Shown here: in pieces, positions 18,647 to 27,299 of the stretch | Layout of the letters: every line of letters begins with the position of its first letter | How positions within the stretch are numbered: position 1 is the stretch's first letter | Notes under the pieces: generated by a model | The model's database searches: none | Told to the model about the DNA's origin: nothing | What the model saw: only the letters and a program-made list of their open reading frames with translations | NCBI RefSeq assembly: GCF_030730925.1 | Contig: NZ_JAVAMB010000022.1 | Coordinates: 1 to 64,000, forward strand | Direction of reading: 5' to 3' | Length of the DNA stretch: 64,000 bases | Origin: Flavobacterium sp. DG2-3 | GTDB taxonomy: Bacteria; Bacteroidota; Bacteroidia; Flavobacteriales; Flavobacteriaceae | Made by a program: the position numbers and the translations under genes

Positions 18647-19626
18647 GGTTTATTTTCGAGTTTGTCTAAACGTTTGTTTTGTTCTGATATAATAGTTTTT
18701 AATTTTTCTGTTTTTTTATCTTGTTCAATTATATAAAGTGTCAATTCTTCTATTTTTTGAAGCAGTTTTGAATTCATTTCGCCAAGATTGATTCCATTTT
18801 TCAAAACCTCTTCTTCACTTGGAATGTTTTCTAAATGACCTTTTTCTGCAATGTGTTTTTCAACCTTTTCAAGAGTAGGCAGATTATAATTCTTTTTGAA
18901 AACAAAATCTGACCAGCCTGTCATATCTACTTTTACTTCTTTGGAATGGATTGTACCGTTTACGTCTAATTTGTTATTTGGATTTGTTGTGCCAATACCT
19001 ACGTTCCCATTAGATTTAAAAGTCATTTTTACTTCATTCTCCATTGTATTATCTGAACCTCCAAAACTTAATAATAACTTTCCTTGATCTATTGAGCTAT
19101 TAGGAATCCATGTAAATCCAGCATTTTGAATTCCAAATCCTCCAAAGCAAAGTTTTGAAGAAGGCTGTCCTGAAACGGCCTCAGGATCCCCAAAATAAAT
19201 ATGAGAATTTTTCATTTCAGGAATTTTTCTAATAGTTAAGCTACTTGTAGAATAAATAGTTCCTATTCCAACATTCCCGCTTTCATCTGTCATTAATAAT
19301 TGTTTCCATCCTCCCCATTGAGGATCTAAGGGGTATGCATTTCTATAAAAAACACCTGCATTATTAAAGTTTAATTGATGGTTAGCACCTCCAGAGTTGT
19401 CTGTGTCTTCCCATTGAGCAATAGTTAAATTAGTTGAATATATTCCACTCCCAGGCACACCTATTGTGTTTCTCTCTTTAAAATCAGCCCTAACAGAATG
19501 TTCACTAAAATTAGGAGCATCATTAACTGCTCTTGTATCATTTATTATTAATGATGTTGAATTTTGGGAATAAAATAAATTAGAAATACAGAACGTTAAA
19601 AGTGGCAAAACAATATTTTTTTTCAT
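18643..19626 (-). CDS. Tail-fibre-like secreted protein, array 1
   Basis: This 327-aa protein is the last of array 1, overlapping the T9SS stub by ATGA. Its signal peptide ends in LFYSQ. Residues about 50-115 resemble a pyocin-knob fold (NNAGVFYRNAYPLDPQWGGW, then KQLL). Two NVGIGT motifs (about 117 and 211) bound a unique middle region. The constant module begins at KLDVNGTIHSKEVKVDMTGW (about 220) and runs through NIPSEEEVLKNGINLGEMNS to a coiled coil ending LDKLENKP. Here the A8 run behind the ATG is in frame, unlike two upstream paralogues. A receptor- or surface-binding role is inferred from the phage-fibre-like composition. Confidence 0.75.
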   Translation of the reverse strand: MKKNIVLPLLTFCISNLFYSQNSTSLIINDTRAVNDAPNFSEHSVRADFKERNTIGVPGSGIYSTNLTIAQWEDTDNSGGANHQLNFNNAGVFYRNAYPLDPQWGGWKQLLMTDESGNVGIGTIYSTSSLTIRKIPEMKNSHIYFGDPEAVSGQPSSKLCFGGFGIQNAGFTWIPNSSIDQGKLLLSFGGSDNTMENEVKMTFKSNGNVGIGTTNPNNKLDVNGTIHSKEVKVDMTGWSDFVFKKNYNLPTLEKVEKHIAEKGHLENIPSEEEVLKNGINLGEMNSKLLQKIEELTLYIIEQDKKTEKLKTIISEQNKRLDKLENKP

Positions 19627-19637
19627 AAATATGCTAT

Positions 19638-20561
19638 TTATTTTAATTGTTGTTCAATTTTTGCAAGCCTTTCAGACAAAGATTTAAAAGCAGTTTTTTC
19701 TTTTTCTAACTCTTCAATTTTAATTTCTTGAGAAGAAATTTTCTTGTTTTGCTCGATAATGTACAAAGTAAGCTCCTCAATTTTCTGAAGCAGTTTTGAA
19801 TTCATTTCTCCGAGATTAATTCCGTTTTTTAAAACTTCTTCCTCACTTGGAATGTTCTCTAAATGTCCATTTTCTGAAATGTGTTTTTCAACTTGGTCAA
19901 GTGTTGGCAGATTATATTCCTTTTTAAACACAAAATCAGACCAGCCTGTCATATCCACTTTTACTTCTTTTGAATGTATGGTACCGTTAACATCTAGTTT
20001 GTTTGTAGGGTTGGTCATACCTATACCAACATTACCGCCACCTCCCTGAATAATTAAATCGCTCCACGCACTTAAATAGGAATTATGCGCTCCCAACCAT
20101 GCTTTTCCTCCATACTCTCCCATAACAATGGCATTTAAATCACCTGATGCAACAATTCTTCCGCGCCAAATGTTATCTGAGCTTCCATTTTCTTTTACCA
20201 TCAATTTACTTTGGAATCCTTCAGCGTAGGTACCAATACTGACATTCCCATTATCACCAATATTAAAAACAGGAACAGTTTGATTCACAGACCAATTATA
20301 TATTGAAAAGCTTGATTCAGTTACCATATTAGCTCCAGAGCTTATAGCCCAAGTTCTTCCAGCAGGATTTCTAAGAAAAATTTTTGTTGAGTTTGCATTA
20401 ACACTGTGACTTCCGACCCCTATACTTCCATTAACATCTAAATTAAAAGCAGGATTATTGGTTCCAATACCAACATTACCACTAGCAGGGAAGGGATAAG
20501 TATTTTGCGCAAAACTTGTTTGTGTGATAAATACAATAATTAATAGATAAATATTTTTCAT
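19638..20561 (-). CDS. Tail-fibre-like secreted protein, array 1
   Basis: This 307-aa protein starts at ATG 20561, 4 bp after the preceding stop. The longer frame to 20588 lies inside the previous gene and breaks the signal peptide. The signal peptide is MKNIYLLIIVFITQTSFAQ. The N-terminal part opens with SGNVGIGTNNPAFNLDVNGS, so a first NVGIGT block comes right after export. A unique region with WRGRIVASGDLNAIVMGEYG follows, then a second NVGIG, and the constant module starts near residue 208. The long C-terminal coiled coil (KKISSQEIKIEELEKEKTAF and on) is the longest of the array. It has no pyocin-knob-like segment. Confidence 0.72.
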   Translation of the reverse strand: MKNIYLLIIVFITQTSFAQNTYPFPASGNVGIGTNNPAFNLDVNGSIGVGSHSVNANSTKIFLRNPAGRTWAISSGANMVTESSFSIYNWSVNQTVPVFNIGDNGNVSIGTYAEGFQSKLMVKENGSSDNIWRGRIVASGDLNAIVMGEYGGKAWLGAHNSYLSAWSDLIIQGGGGNVGIGMTNPTNKLDVNGTIHSKEVKVDMTGWSDFVFKKEYNLPTLDQVEKHISENGHLENIPSEEEVLKNGINLGEMNSKLLQKIEELTLYIIEQNKKISSQEIKIEELEKEKTAFKSLSERLAKIEQQLK

Positions 20562-20565
20562 TTCA

Positions 20566-21474
20566 TTATTTTTTTTCAATTTTCTCAACTCTTTTTTTCA
20601 AGTCTGCGTTTTCCTTTTTGATCTCAATCACATACAAAGTCAGTTCTTCAATCTTTTGTAAAAGCTTAGAATCCATTTCTCCCAAATTAATCCCATTTTT
20701 TAAAACCTCTTCTTCACTTGGAATATTTTCTAAATACCCTTTTTCTGCAATATGCTTTTCAACTTCTTCTAGCGTTGGCAGATTATATTCTTTTTTGAAG
20801 ACAAAATCGGACCAGCCTGTCATATCTACTTTTACTTCTTTAGTATGAATTTGGCCATTTACAGCTAATTTTGCATCAGGGTTCAGCGTTCCAATCCCAA
20901 CATTCCCATTGTCCATAATGGTGAAGCGGTTCGTACACATACCCCCTCCGCAACTTAAATTATCGTAAGCCCAAAATTGCAGGCTGTTTCCATATCCCCC
21001 CGTCATATTGTATATCATCCAGGTACTTGCAATCCCATTACCGTTTTTCGTAGGATTAATCAGCTGTATATGGCCACCGGTATCATTTGAAATAGAACTC
21101 AGAATCGCCCCGTTTACAAACTGATTCCCTGTGAAAGAATTACTGCCACGGGTTGCCAGTTCTATCCAGTCGGGGTTATGAGGTGTCAGTGCTGCCGATA
21201 TTTTCCTGAAAAACAATCTGTCATTGGAAGAAAAGGAAGAACCGATCTGAAGCTGGTTATTGTTTTCCGGATTTCCGTGTCGTACTGTTAATAAATGCTG
21301 CCATTCGGCGCTACTGTCAGGCGTCTTACCAGTTGGATTAGGTCCGCCATAAAAACCGGATAAAAGAGGAACGGAAAAATCATTTATATAAGGCGCATAT
21401 CCACTCCCTAGTTGTTGGGAATGACAAAAACTACCGGTAATTAAAACGAAAAAAATTAGTTTGAAATTCATCAT
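20566..21474 (-). CDS. Tail-fibre-like secreted protein with pyocin-knob-like domain, array 1
   Basis: This 302-aa protein has a signal peptide ending FCHSQ (either of two adjacent ATGs can start it). Residues about 24-112 form a clear pyocin-knob-like domain: FSVPLLSGFYGGPNPTGKTP, then EWQHLLTVRHGNPENNNQLQ and DRLFFRKI, ending in WIELATRG. A middle block (HIQLINPTKNGNG to NRFTIMDNGNVGIG) is nearly shared with the gene at 25369, while the knob is shared with the gene at 24385, so the gene is a mosaic of two siblings. The constant module differs slightly (NGQIHTKEV). The coiled coil ends in KKRVEKIEKK. Confidence 0.75.
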   Translation of the reverse strand: MMNFKLIFFVLITGSFCHSQQLGSGYAPYINDFSVPLLSGFYGGPNPTGKTPDSSAEWQHLLTVRHGNPENNNQLQIGSSFSSNDRLFFRKISAALTPHNPDWIELATRGSNSFTGNQFVNGAILSSISNDTGGHIQLINPTKNGNGIASTWMIYNMTGGYGNSLQFWAYDNLSCGGGMCTNRFTIMDNGNVGIGTLNPDAKLAVNGQIHTKEVKVDMTGWSDFVFKKEYNLPTLEEVEKHIAEKGYLENIPSEEEVLKNGINLGEMDSKLLQKIEELTLYVIEIKKENADLKKRVEKIEKK

Positions 21475-21494
21475 TTTTAAATTTAGATTTACCT

Positions 21495-22502
21495 TTATTT
21501 AGTAACTAGCAATGATCTCAGTGCTTCATTTTCGCACTTAAGAGCTGAAATATCTTTTTTCATCTCAATCATATAAAGGGTCATCTCCTCGATTTTCTGA
21601 AGCAATTTTGAGTTCATTTCTCCCAGATTAATTCCATTTTTCAAAACTTCTTCTTCATTCGGAATATTTTCTAAATGACCTTTTTCTACAATATGCTTTT
21701 CAACTTCTTCAAGTGTCGGCAGATTATATTCCTTTTTAAACACAAAATCGGACCAGCCTGTCAAATCTACTTTTACTTCTTTGGAATGGATTGTACCGTT
21801 TACGTCTAGTTTATTTTTAGGATTAACAATGTCGATTCCAACATTTCCAGTATTTGAAATAGTCATTCTCGGACTATAATTAGTGATAAAATGGAGGGGA
21901 TGGTTTGTTTCTGTGCCAACAAAACCTCCTCCACCATTCCAGGTAGTATGAGAAAAGACACCAACACGATTAGAAGAATTAGAGGAAGTTGCTATAATTT
22001 TTGAGTTATCCAAACCGCAAACATCCAAAACTCTCTGCCAACCTTGTACATTGGAGGGATTAGCTGTTCCGATACCTAAATTACTTTTCAAAATGTAATT
22101 ATCGTTGACTCCGCTTATTTTTAAGTTTCCAGATGAAATTACATCGCTTTTTGAATCTAGCAATGTTCTCCATTCTCCCCATGTATTTTCATTGTAAAAT
22201 GCGCTCCTGTACATAATTTGTCCACCTTGCCAGTTATTGTTAAAATAAAGCTGAGAAACAAGATGTGCATATTTTCCGTAGATCTCTAGCACAGAACCAT
22301 AGTCAGACGGAGCATTTAGTCCCCCATAATTGTCCCAAAGTTTTAAAGACATTGGCGTAATATTAGATCTAGGAGTGCTATTAAAATCTTTTTGCTCTGT
22401 AGACCATTTCAGACTATTTGAACCTAGGTTCCCATCAAATGTCTGGCTATAAATAAAGGACTGAAATACAATCGATGTTATTAGAAATATTATTTTTTTC
22501 AT
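21495..22502 (-). CDS. Tail-fibre-like secreted protein, array 1
   Basis: This 335-aa protein starts MKKIIFLITSIVFQSFIYSQ. The ATG is followed by an A7 run that is in frame. Its N-terminal half carries a divergent knob-like segment (SVLEIYGKYAHLVSQLYFNN to WGEWRTLLDS, about 68-116), typical of fibre domains that end in a WxxW-type strand. A unique section with RVLDVCGLDNSKII and VGTETNHPLHF follows, then NVGIDIVNPKNK, the constant module in the DLTGWSDF variant, and a coiled coil ending ENEALRSLLVTK. Confidence 0.72.
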   Translation of the reverse strand: MKKIIFLITSIVFQSFIYSQTFDGNLGSNSLKWSTEQKDFNSTPRSNITPMSLKLWDNYGGLNAPSDYGSVLEIYGKYAHLVSQLYFNNNWQGGQIMYRSAFYNENTWGEWRTLLDSKSDVISSGNLKISGVNDNYILKSNLGIGTANPSNVQGWQRVLDVCGLDNSKIIATSSNSSNRVGVFSHTTWNGGGGFVGTETNHPLHFITNYSPRMTISNTGNVGIDIVNPKNKLDVNGTIHSKEVKVDLTGWSDFVFKKEYNLPTLEEVEKHIVEKGHLENIPNEEEVLKNGINLGEMNSKLLQKIEEMTLYMIEMKKDISALKCENEALRSLLVTK

Positions 22503-22508
22503 TTCAAA

Positions 22509-23459
22509 TTAATTTAATCTTTGTTCCAATTGAGATAGCCTTTCTAAAATCAAATCCAAAGCTTCATTTTGCTTTTTTAGTGAATCAACTTGATCTTTAA
22601 GATTACTTATCTGGTCAAGCTGTTTGTTATTTATTTTATTTTGTTCAATAATGTACAATGTCATCTCTTCAATTTTTTGAAGTAGCTTTGAATTCATTTC
22701 TCCCAAATTAATCCCGTTTTTTAAAACCTCTTTTTCATTTGGAATATTTTCCAAATGTCCTTTTTCTGCTATGTGCTTTTCAACTTCTTCAAGAGTAGGC
22801 AGATTATAATTCTTTTTAAATACAAAATCAGACCAGCCTGTCATATCTACTTTTACTTCTTTGGAGTGGATTGTACCATTTACGTCTAACTTGTTCTGTG
22901 GATTTATTGTTCCAATACCTACATTACCATTACCTTGAATTCGCACTTTTTCAGTTTGATTTGTCACATGAGATTCCTGAGTAAAAAATTGCATTCCATA
23001 TACATTCGCACCACCATTTTGAGTAATCGTTCGAATAGAAGTTCCAAAAGTTGTAAGATTTCCATCTACAATCGAATGTCCAATCATAATTGCTGAACTA
23101 TTATCAACATTGATCAAATTTTTCACTAAAATATCGCCACGATTTATTTCGAATTTTGCTAGCGGATTGTTAGTTCCAATTCCAAAATTCCCAGAATAAA
23201 TAAATGAATTTCCGCCATCCTTAAAAAAAACGTCAGTACCGATTCGAGTACCTCCTGTAAAATCCCCTCCATAATTTAAAGATAAAACATTCCACGTATC
23301 ATGCACCATGGCTCTTCCTCCTGAACCTCTTTCAGGGAATTTAAAAATAACATCGGCCAATCCATTGTAGTAAAAAATGTTATTTCCATTAGGTGAATTA
23401 ATTTGGGAAATTGAAATAATTGTAAATAAAAGAAAACCTAGTGTGTAAAATTTCTTCAT
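22509..23459 (-). CDS. Tail-fibre-like secreted protein, array 1
   Basis: This 316-aa protein has a signal peptide ending TIISISQ. After NSFIYSGNFGIGTNNPLAKF (about 84-103) comes a block containing GDILVKNLINVDNSSAIMIG and TSIRTITQNGG with FFTQESHV. That block is clearly homologous to one in the gene at 39656 in unit 2, so this pair links the two arrays. The constant module has NIPNEKEVLK (Lys for the usual Glu). The C-terminal coiled coil is long (DQISNLKDQVDSLKKQ, then LERLSQLEQRL). Confidence 0.72.
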   Translation of the reverse strand: MKKFYTLGFLLFTIISISQINSPNGNNIFYYNGLADVIFKFPERGSGGRAMVHDTWNVLSLNYGGDFTGGTRIGTDVFFKDGGNSFIYSGNFGIGTNNPLAKFEINRGDILVKNLINVDNSSAIMIGHSIVDGNLTTFGTSIRTITQNGGANVYGMQFFTQESHVTNQTEKVRIQGNGNVGIGTINPQNKLDVNGTIHSKEVKVDMTGWSDFVFKKNYNLPTLEEVEKHIAEKGHLENIPNEKEVLKNGINLGEMNSKLLQKIEEMTLYIIEQNKINNKQLDQISNLKDQVDSLKKQNEALDLILERLSQLEQRLN

Positions 23460-23465
23460 AATAAA

Positions 23466-24395
23466 TTACTTGTCTTTTGATTTAATATTTTTTATTTCCT
23501 GTTTCAAGTCTTCAATTGATTTATTCTGTTCAATTATATACAAAGTCAGTTCTTCAATTTTTCGCAGAAGCTTAGAATCCATTTCTCCCAAATTGATTCC
23601 ATTTTTTAGCACCTCTTCCTCACTTGGAATATTTTGTAAATGACCTTTCTCAGCAATGTGCTTTTCAACTTCTTGAAGTGTTGGCAAATTATAGTCCTTT
23701 TTAAAAACAAAATCGGACCAGCCTGTCATATCTACTTTTACTTCTTTGGAATGAATTGTGCCGTTTACGTCTAATTTATTCGTTGGTTTTGTAATTCCTA
23801 TTCCCACATTTCCTCCGTAAGGTTGAAAAGCCATATTGGTTAAAGTGTTAAAATTCTTAGAATATCCTTGAACAATACCAACATTATCAGCAGACGTGCC
23901 TATCGCAACTCCATTCGTTAAACCATTACCGCTAAAATGAGCTGAAAAAGTATCTATTGGACTTTCTACTTTTAGATTTTTAAGAGGCTCTGCACTAGAA
24001 TTACTAAAAGATGGTAAGGTGGAACAAACAATCCACCAATCTGAACCAGTAGACTTGTAAGCATCAAATTCAGATTGGCTAATTACTACAGAACTGTAAC
24101 CAGTAAAGCTACTATTAACAAATGTTTGATCAAAATAGTTACCTTTAATCGCTGCTTGAGGATGCCATCCAGGATTAATTTGAGTATTTGCATTATATTC
24201 TAAACTATTTACACCATCCCATTTTATCATATAAATCGAGAAGCTCCTGCCTGGATTTCTTGCCGCAACAATTGCATAGCCTGTTGCTCTTGCATTTTGT
24301 GCCTGTATTTCTCCTATAGATTGTGCATTAATACTTGTTACACAAAAAATGCTAATAGTTATTATAGCAATAAACTTTATGTTACTAATCCTCAT
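23466..24395 (-). CDS. Tail-fibre-like secreted protein, array 1
   Basis: This 309-aa protein starts at ATG 24395, overlapping the preceding gene by 11 bp. The signal peptide ends SINAQ. The N-terminal half differs from the siblings. It contains RNPGRSFSIYMIKWDGVNSL, NPGWHPQAAIKGNYFDQTF and SEFDAYKSTGSDWWIVCSTL, a Trp/aromatic-rich region with no recognised domain. GNVGIGITKPTNK then leads into the constant module (HLQNIPSEEEV variant) and a short coiled coil (KSIEDLKQEIKNIKSK). Confidence 0.7.
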   Translation of the reverse strand: MRISNIKFIAIITISIFCVTSINAQSIGEIQAQNARATGYAIVAARNPGRSFSIYMIKWDGVNSLEYNANTQINPGWHPQAAIKGNYFDQTFVNSSFTGYSSVVISQSEFDAYKSTGSDWWIVCSTLPSFSNSSAEPLKNLKVESPIDTFSAHFSGNGLTNGVAIGTSADNVGIVQGYSKNFNTLTNMAFQPYGGNVGIGITKPTNKLDVNGTIHSKEVKVDMTGWSDFVFKKDYNLPTLQEVEKHIAEKGHLQNIPSEEEVLKNGINLGEMDSKLLRKIEELTLYIIEQNKSIEDLKQEIKNIKSKDK

Positions 24396-25347
24396 TATGT
24401 GAAAGCTTTAAAATTACGTTTTCTAGTTCCTTTTGTTTGTTTTTCATCACCTTATTCTCTTTCTTTATTTCGATTACATACAGAGTCAACTCTTCAATTT
24501 TCTGCAAAAGTTTAGCATTCATTTCTCCTAAATTGATTGCATTTTTCAAAACTTCTTCTTCACTTGGAATATTTTCCAAATGTCCTTTTTCTGCAATGTG
24601 TTTTTCAACTTCTTCAAGTGTCGGAAGATTGTATTCTTTTTTAAAAACAAAATCAGACCAGCCTGTCATATCGACTTTTACTTCTTTGGAATGGATTGTG
24701 CCGTTTACTTCTAGTTTGTTTTGGGGATTTGTTGTCCCAATTCCAACATTTCCATTATAATTCCAAGTCATTACTTGTTGATCAGGCGTTGATGTGGTAT
24801 TTTCACTCCCATTTATATATAGATCTAACTTACTTCCTGTAGTGCCTCCTCCTCCGTGACCAATTCTAAATTCTGCCTGTTCATTCCAACTATAACCATT
24901 ACTTCCAGATCGCGAAAACTTTAAAACTGATTTACTTTCTACATTTTGTCCATTCGGTCGGCTTTCATTGGTATCCCATAATTGCATAACTCCAACAACA
25001 GTTTGATTTCCTGCAAAAGTATTTGCTCCTCTAGTTGCTAACTCATACCATTTTGAGTTTGTTGAATTATCTACTTTTCTAAAAAACAATTTATCATTTT
25101 CACTATAAGTAGAAGATAATTGCAATTGATAATTGTTTTCAGAATTTGCATGTCTTATAACAAATAAATGTTGCCAATCATGGCTATTATCTGGTGCCTT
25201 CCCTACAGCATTAGGACCTCCATATACTCCTGAAAATAAAGGAGTCGTAAAATCTACTAAATGCGTTGCATATCCATTTCCTATTTGCTGAGAATACGTT
25301 AAAAGTATATTTATAAAAATTAGAATAAGAGTTACTTTTAGTTTCAT
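24385..25347 (-). CDS. Tail-fibre-like secreted protein with pyocin-knob-like domain, array 1
   Basis: This 320-aa protein has a signal peptide ending LLTYSQ. Residues about 24-110 are a pyocin-knob-like domain (GVYGGPNAVGKAPD, HDWQHLFVIRHANSENNYQL, DKLFFRKV, WYELATRGANTF), closely related to those at 20566 and 26277. A second block (SVLKFSRSGSNGYSW, FRIGHGGGGTTGSKLDLYIN) precedes NVGIGTTNPQNKLEVNGT and the constant module (NAINLGEMNAKLL variant). A phage-fibre-like binding role is likely but unproven. Confidence 0.75.
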   Translation of the reverse strand: MKLKVTLILIFINILLTYSQQIGNGYATHLVDFTTPLFSGVYGGPNAVGKAPDNSHDWQHLFVIRHANSENNYQLQLSSTYSENDKLFFRKVDNSTNSKWYELATRGANTFAGNQTVVGVMQLWDTNESRPNGQNVESKSVLKFSRSGSNGYSWNEQAEFRIGHGGGGTTGSKLDLYINGSENTTSTPDQQVMTWNYNGNVGIGTTNPQNKLEVNGTIHSKEVKVDMTGWSDFVFKKEYNLPTLEEVEKHIAEKGHLENIPSEEEVLKNAINLGEMNAKLLQKIEELTLYVIEIKKENKVMKNKQKELENVILKLSHNED

Positions 25348-25368
25348 AGTTTATTATGTATAAAATTA

Positions 25369-26259
25369 TTACTTAGCTTTCAAAAGTTCAATCTCTTTAT
25401 TTTGCATCTCAATTTCTTTTTTCATTTCAATCATGTATAAAGTCATTTCCTCAATTTTTTGCAAAAGCTTAGCATTCATTTCTCCTAAATTGATTCCATT
25501 TTTCAAAACTTCTTCCTCACTTGGAATGTTTTCCAAATGGCCTTTTTCTGCAATGTGTTTTTCAACTTCTTGAAGCGTTGGCAAATTATATTCTTTTTTA
25601 AACACAAAATCGGACCAGCCTGTCATATCTACTTTTACTTCTTTGGAATGGATTGTGCCGTTTACGTCTAGTTTATTTTGCGGATTAAGCATTCCTATAC
25701 CTACATTCCCATTATCCATAATAGTGAAACGATTAGCACAAAGACCTTTCCCACAACTCAAATTATCATAAGCCCAGAATTGCAAACTATTTCCATACCC
25801 ACCAGACATGTTATAGATTGTCCAGACACTTGCTGCTTCATTAGAAGTTTTAGACGGATTTCTTAATTGAATTTGGCCTCCTATAACATCTGAAATAGAA
25901 CTCATAATAATACCTTGAAACATTCCATTACCTACTACGTCAAGCTTTTGAGTTGGAATTGTTGTACCAATGCCTACATTTTTTTGACTTGTAATCGTAA
26001 AAACTGTACCTGTGGCTCCATAATCTATGTCTAAAAAAGCCGTACTAATATTATCTCTAGATTTAAAATTCCAAGGCCCTCCAGTATGCTTGTAGGGTTG
26101 TAATGACAGACGATTAATCTCACCTTCACCAACAGTAGATACTTGATTACCGATTTTTAAATTCGTATCAAAATTTACCGTGCCTGTACTTGGTACATTA
26201 TTATGTGAAAATGCAGTACTAAACACAAATAATAAACCTATTAGATTAAATGTTTTCAT
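25369..26259 (-). CDS. Tail-fibre-like secreted protein, array 1
   Basis: This 296-aa protein has a signal peptide ending STAFS. The first third (INRLSLQPYKHTGGPWNFKS, then FTITSQKNVGIGTTIPTQKL) is unique. From about residue 115 it shares a block (GGQIQLRNPSKTSNEAASVW, MSGGYGNSLQFWAYDNLSCG, CANRFTIMDNGNVGIG) with the gene at 20566, including two Cys. The constant module and a short coiled coil (EIEMQNKEIELLKAK) close the protein. It is followed 21 bp later by the gene at 24385. Confidence 0.72.
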   Translation of the reverse strand: MKTFNLIGLLFVFSTAFSHNNVPSTGTVNFDTNLKIGNQVSTVGEGEINRLSLQPYKHTGGPWNFKSRDNISTAFLDIDYGATGTVFTITSQKNVGIGTTIPTQKLDVVGNGMFQGIIMSSISDVIGGQIQLRNPSKTSNEAASVWTIYNMSGGYGNSLQFWAYDNLSCGKGLCANRFTIMDNGNVGIGMLNPQNKLDVNGTIHSKEVKVDMTGWSDFVFKKEYNLPTLQEVEKHIAEKGHLENIPSEEEVLKNGINLGEMNAKLLQKIEEMTLYMIEMKKEIEMQNKEIELLKAK

Positions 26260-26276
26260 TTTTTTTTACTATTTTA

Positions 26277-27284
26277 CTAGTTCAATCTTAAAATATCTTT
26301 CTTCATTTTCAAATTCTCACTTTTAACCCTTTCTATTTCCTTTTTCATTTCAATCATATAAAGAGTCAATTCCTCTATTTTCTTAAGTAGAGCCATGTTC
26401 ATTTCAGAAACATTTATTCCATTTTTCTCAAGCTCTTTTGCTGAAGGAATTTCCGGTAAGTGACTGTTTTCTTTAATGTAGTTTTCAACCTCTTGAAGAG
26501 GCCTCAAATTGTAATTATTTTTGAAAACATAGTCAGGAGCTGGAAAATTTAAGTCTACTTTTACTTCTTTGGAGTGGATTGTGCCGTTGACATCTAATTT
26601 GCTTGTTGGATTTACGACTCCAATACCCAAATTGCCATTTTCGTTTAAAATCATTTTAACATTAGACCAATCAGAAGATCCATTTTTTGAAGTATACCAA
26701 TTATGACTATGATTTTCAGAAGCAACAGAACCTTTTGTTTTCCAATGTCCAGCATAATAATTTATATTATTACCATAACTCCTAATCATTCCGTCATAGT
26801 CCCCATCAATTCCTAATTCTAGACTTGAATAATTATTTAATCCTCCAACTCTTATTCCCGCAATTCCGTTTGAACCACCTGAACCAACATTCACATTCAA
26901 TAATGTTTCTGGAGCATTAGTTCCTATTCCAATATTTCCATTAATTATTTGGTTTCCTGAAAAAGTATTTTGGGCTCTAGTAGCCAGTTCAATCCAAGGA
27001 GAATCTGGGGAATTAGCAATTTTTCTAAAAAACACTCTGTCATTTTGATTAAATGAAGATGAAAATTGTAATTGAAAATTATTAGAGTAATTAGAGTGCC
27101 TCATCACAAAAACATGTTGCCAAGAATAACTAATATCAGGAATGATGCTTAAAGAATTAACTTCATATACTCCTGATTTTAAGGGCTGATTAAAATCATT
27201 AATACTTAACCCTGATGCAAAACCATCTGCAATTTGTTGTCCTACTGAAAAAACTGTAAAAAAAAAAAAGAGAAATGTAGTCAC
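26277..27284 (-). CDS. Tail-fibre-like secreted protein, array 1, probably phase-variable (currently off)
   Basis: The long frame (335 aa) can only begin at a GTG (27284). The natural ATG is at 27297, 2 bp after the preceding stop, and is followed by A8 (27287-27294), which puts it one base out of frame. With A7 the start would read MKKTVTTFLFFFFTVFSVGQ, a perfect signal peptide. A second run (T12 in the coding strand, 27258-27269) lies inside the same signal sequence. The mature part has a pyocin-knob-like domain (YSWQHVFVMRHSNYSNNFQL, WIELATRAQNTF) and a variant constant module, DLNFPAPDYVFKNNYNLRPL with HLPEIPSAKELEKNG. Confidence 0.65.
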   Translation of the reverse strand: MTTFLFFFFTVFSVGQQIADGFASGLSINDFNQPLKSGVYEVNSLSIIPDISYSWQHVFVMRHSNYSNNFQLQFSSSFNQNDRVFFRKIANSPDSPWIELATRAQNTFSGNQIINGNIGIGTNAPETLLNVNVGSGGSNGIAGIRVGGLNNYSSLELGIDGDYDGMIRSYGNNINYYAGHWKTKGSVASENHSHNWYTSKNGSSDWSNVKMILNENGNLGIGVVNPTSKLDVNGTIHSKEVKVDLNFPAPDYVFKNNYNLRPLQEVENYIKENSHLPEIPSAKELEKNGINVSEMNMALLKKIEELTLYMIEMKKEIERVKSENLKMKKDILRLN

Positions 27285-27299
27285 TGTTTTTTTTCATAA

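Noticed and set aside
18728..18975. The constant C-terminal module as a peptidase S74 (endosialidase-type) chaperone domain
   Set aside because: The overall pattern near the coiled coil is reminiscent of it, but no Ser-Asp/Lys catalytic cleavage motif is visible. I therefore call it only a constant module.
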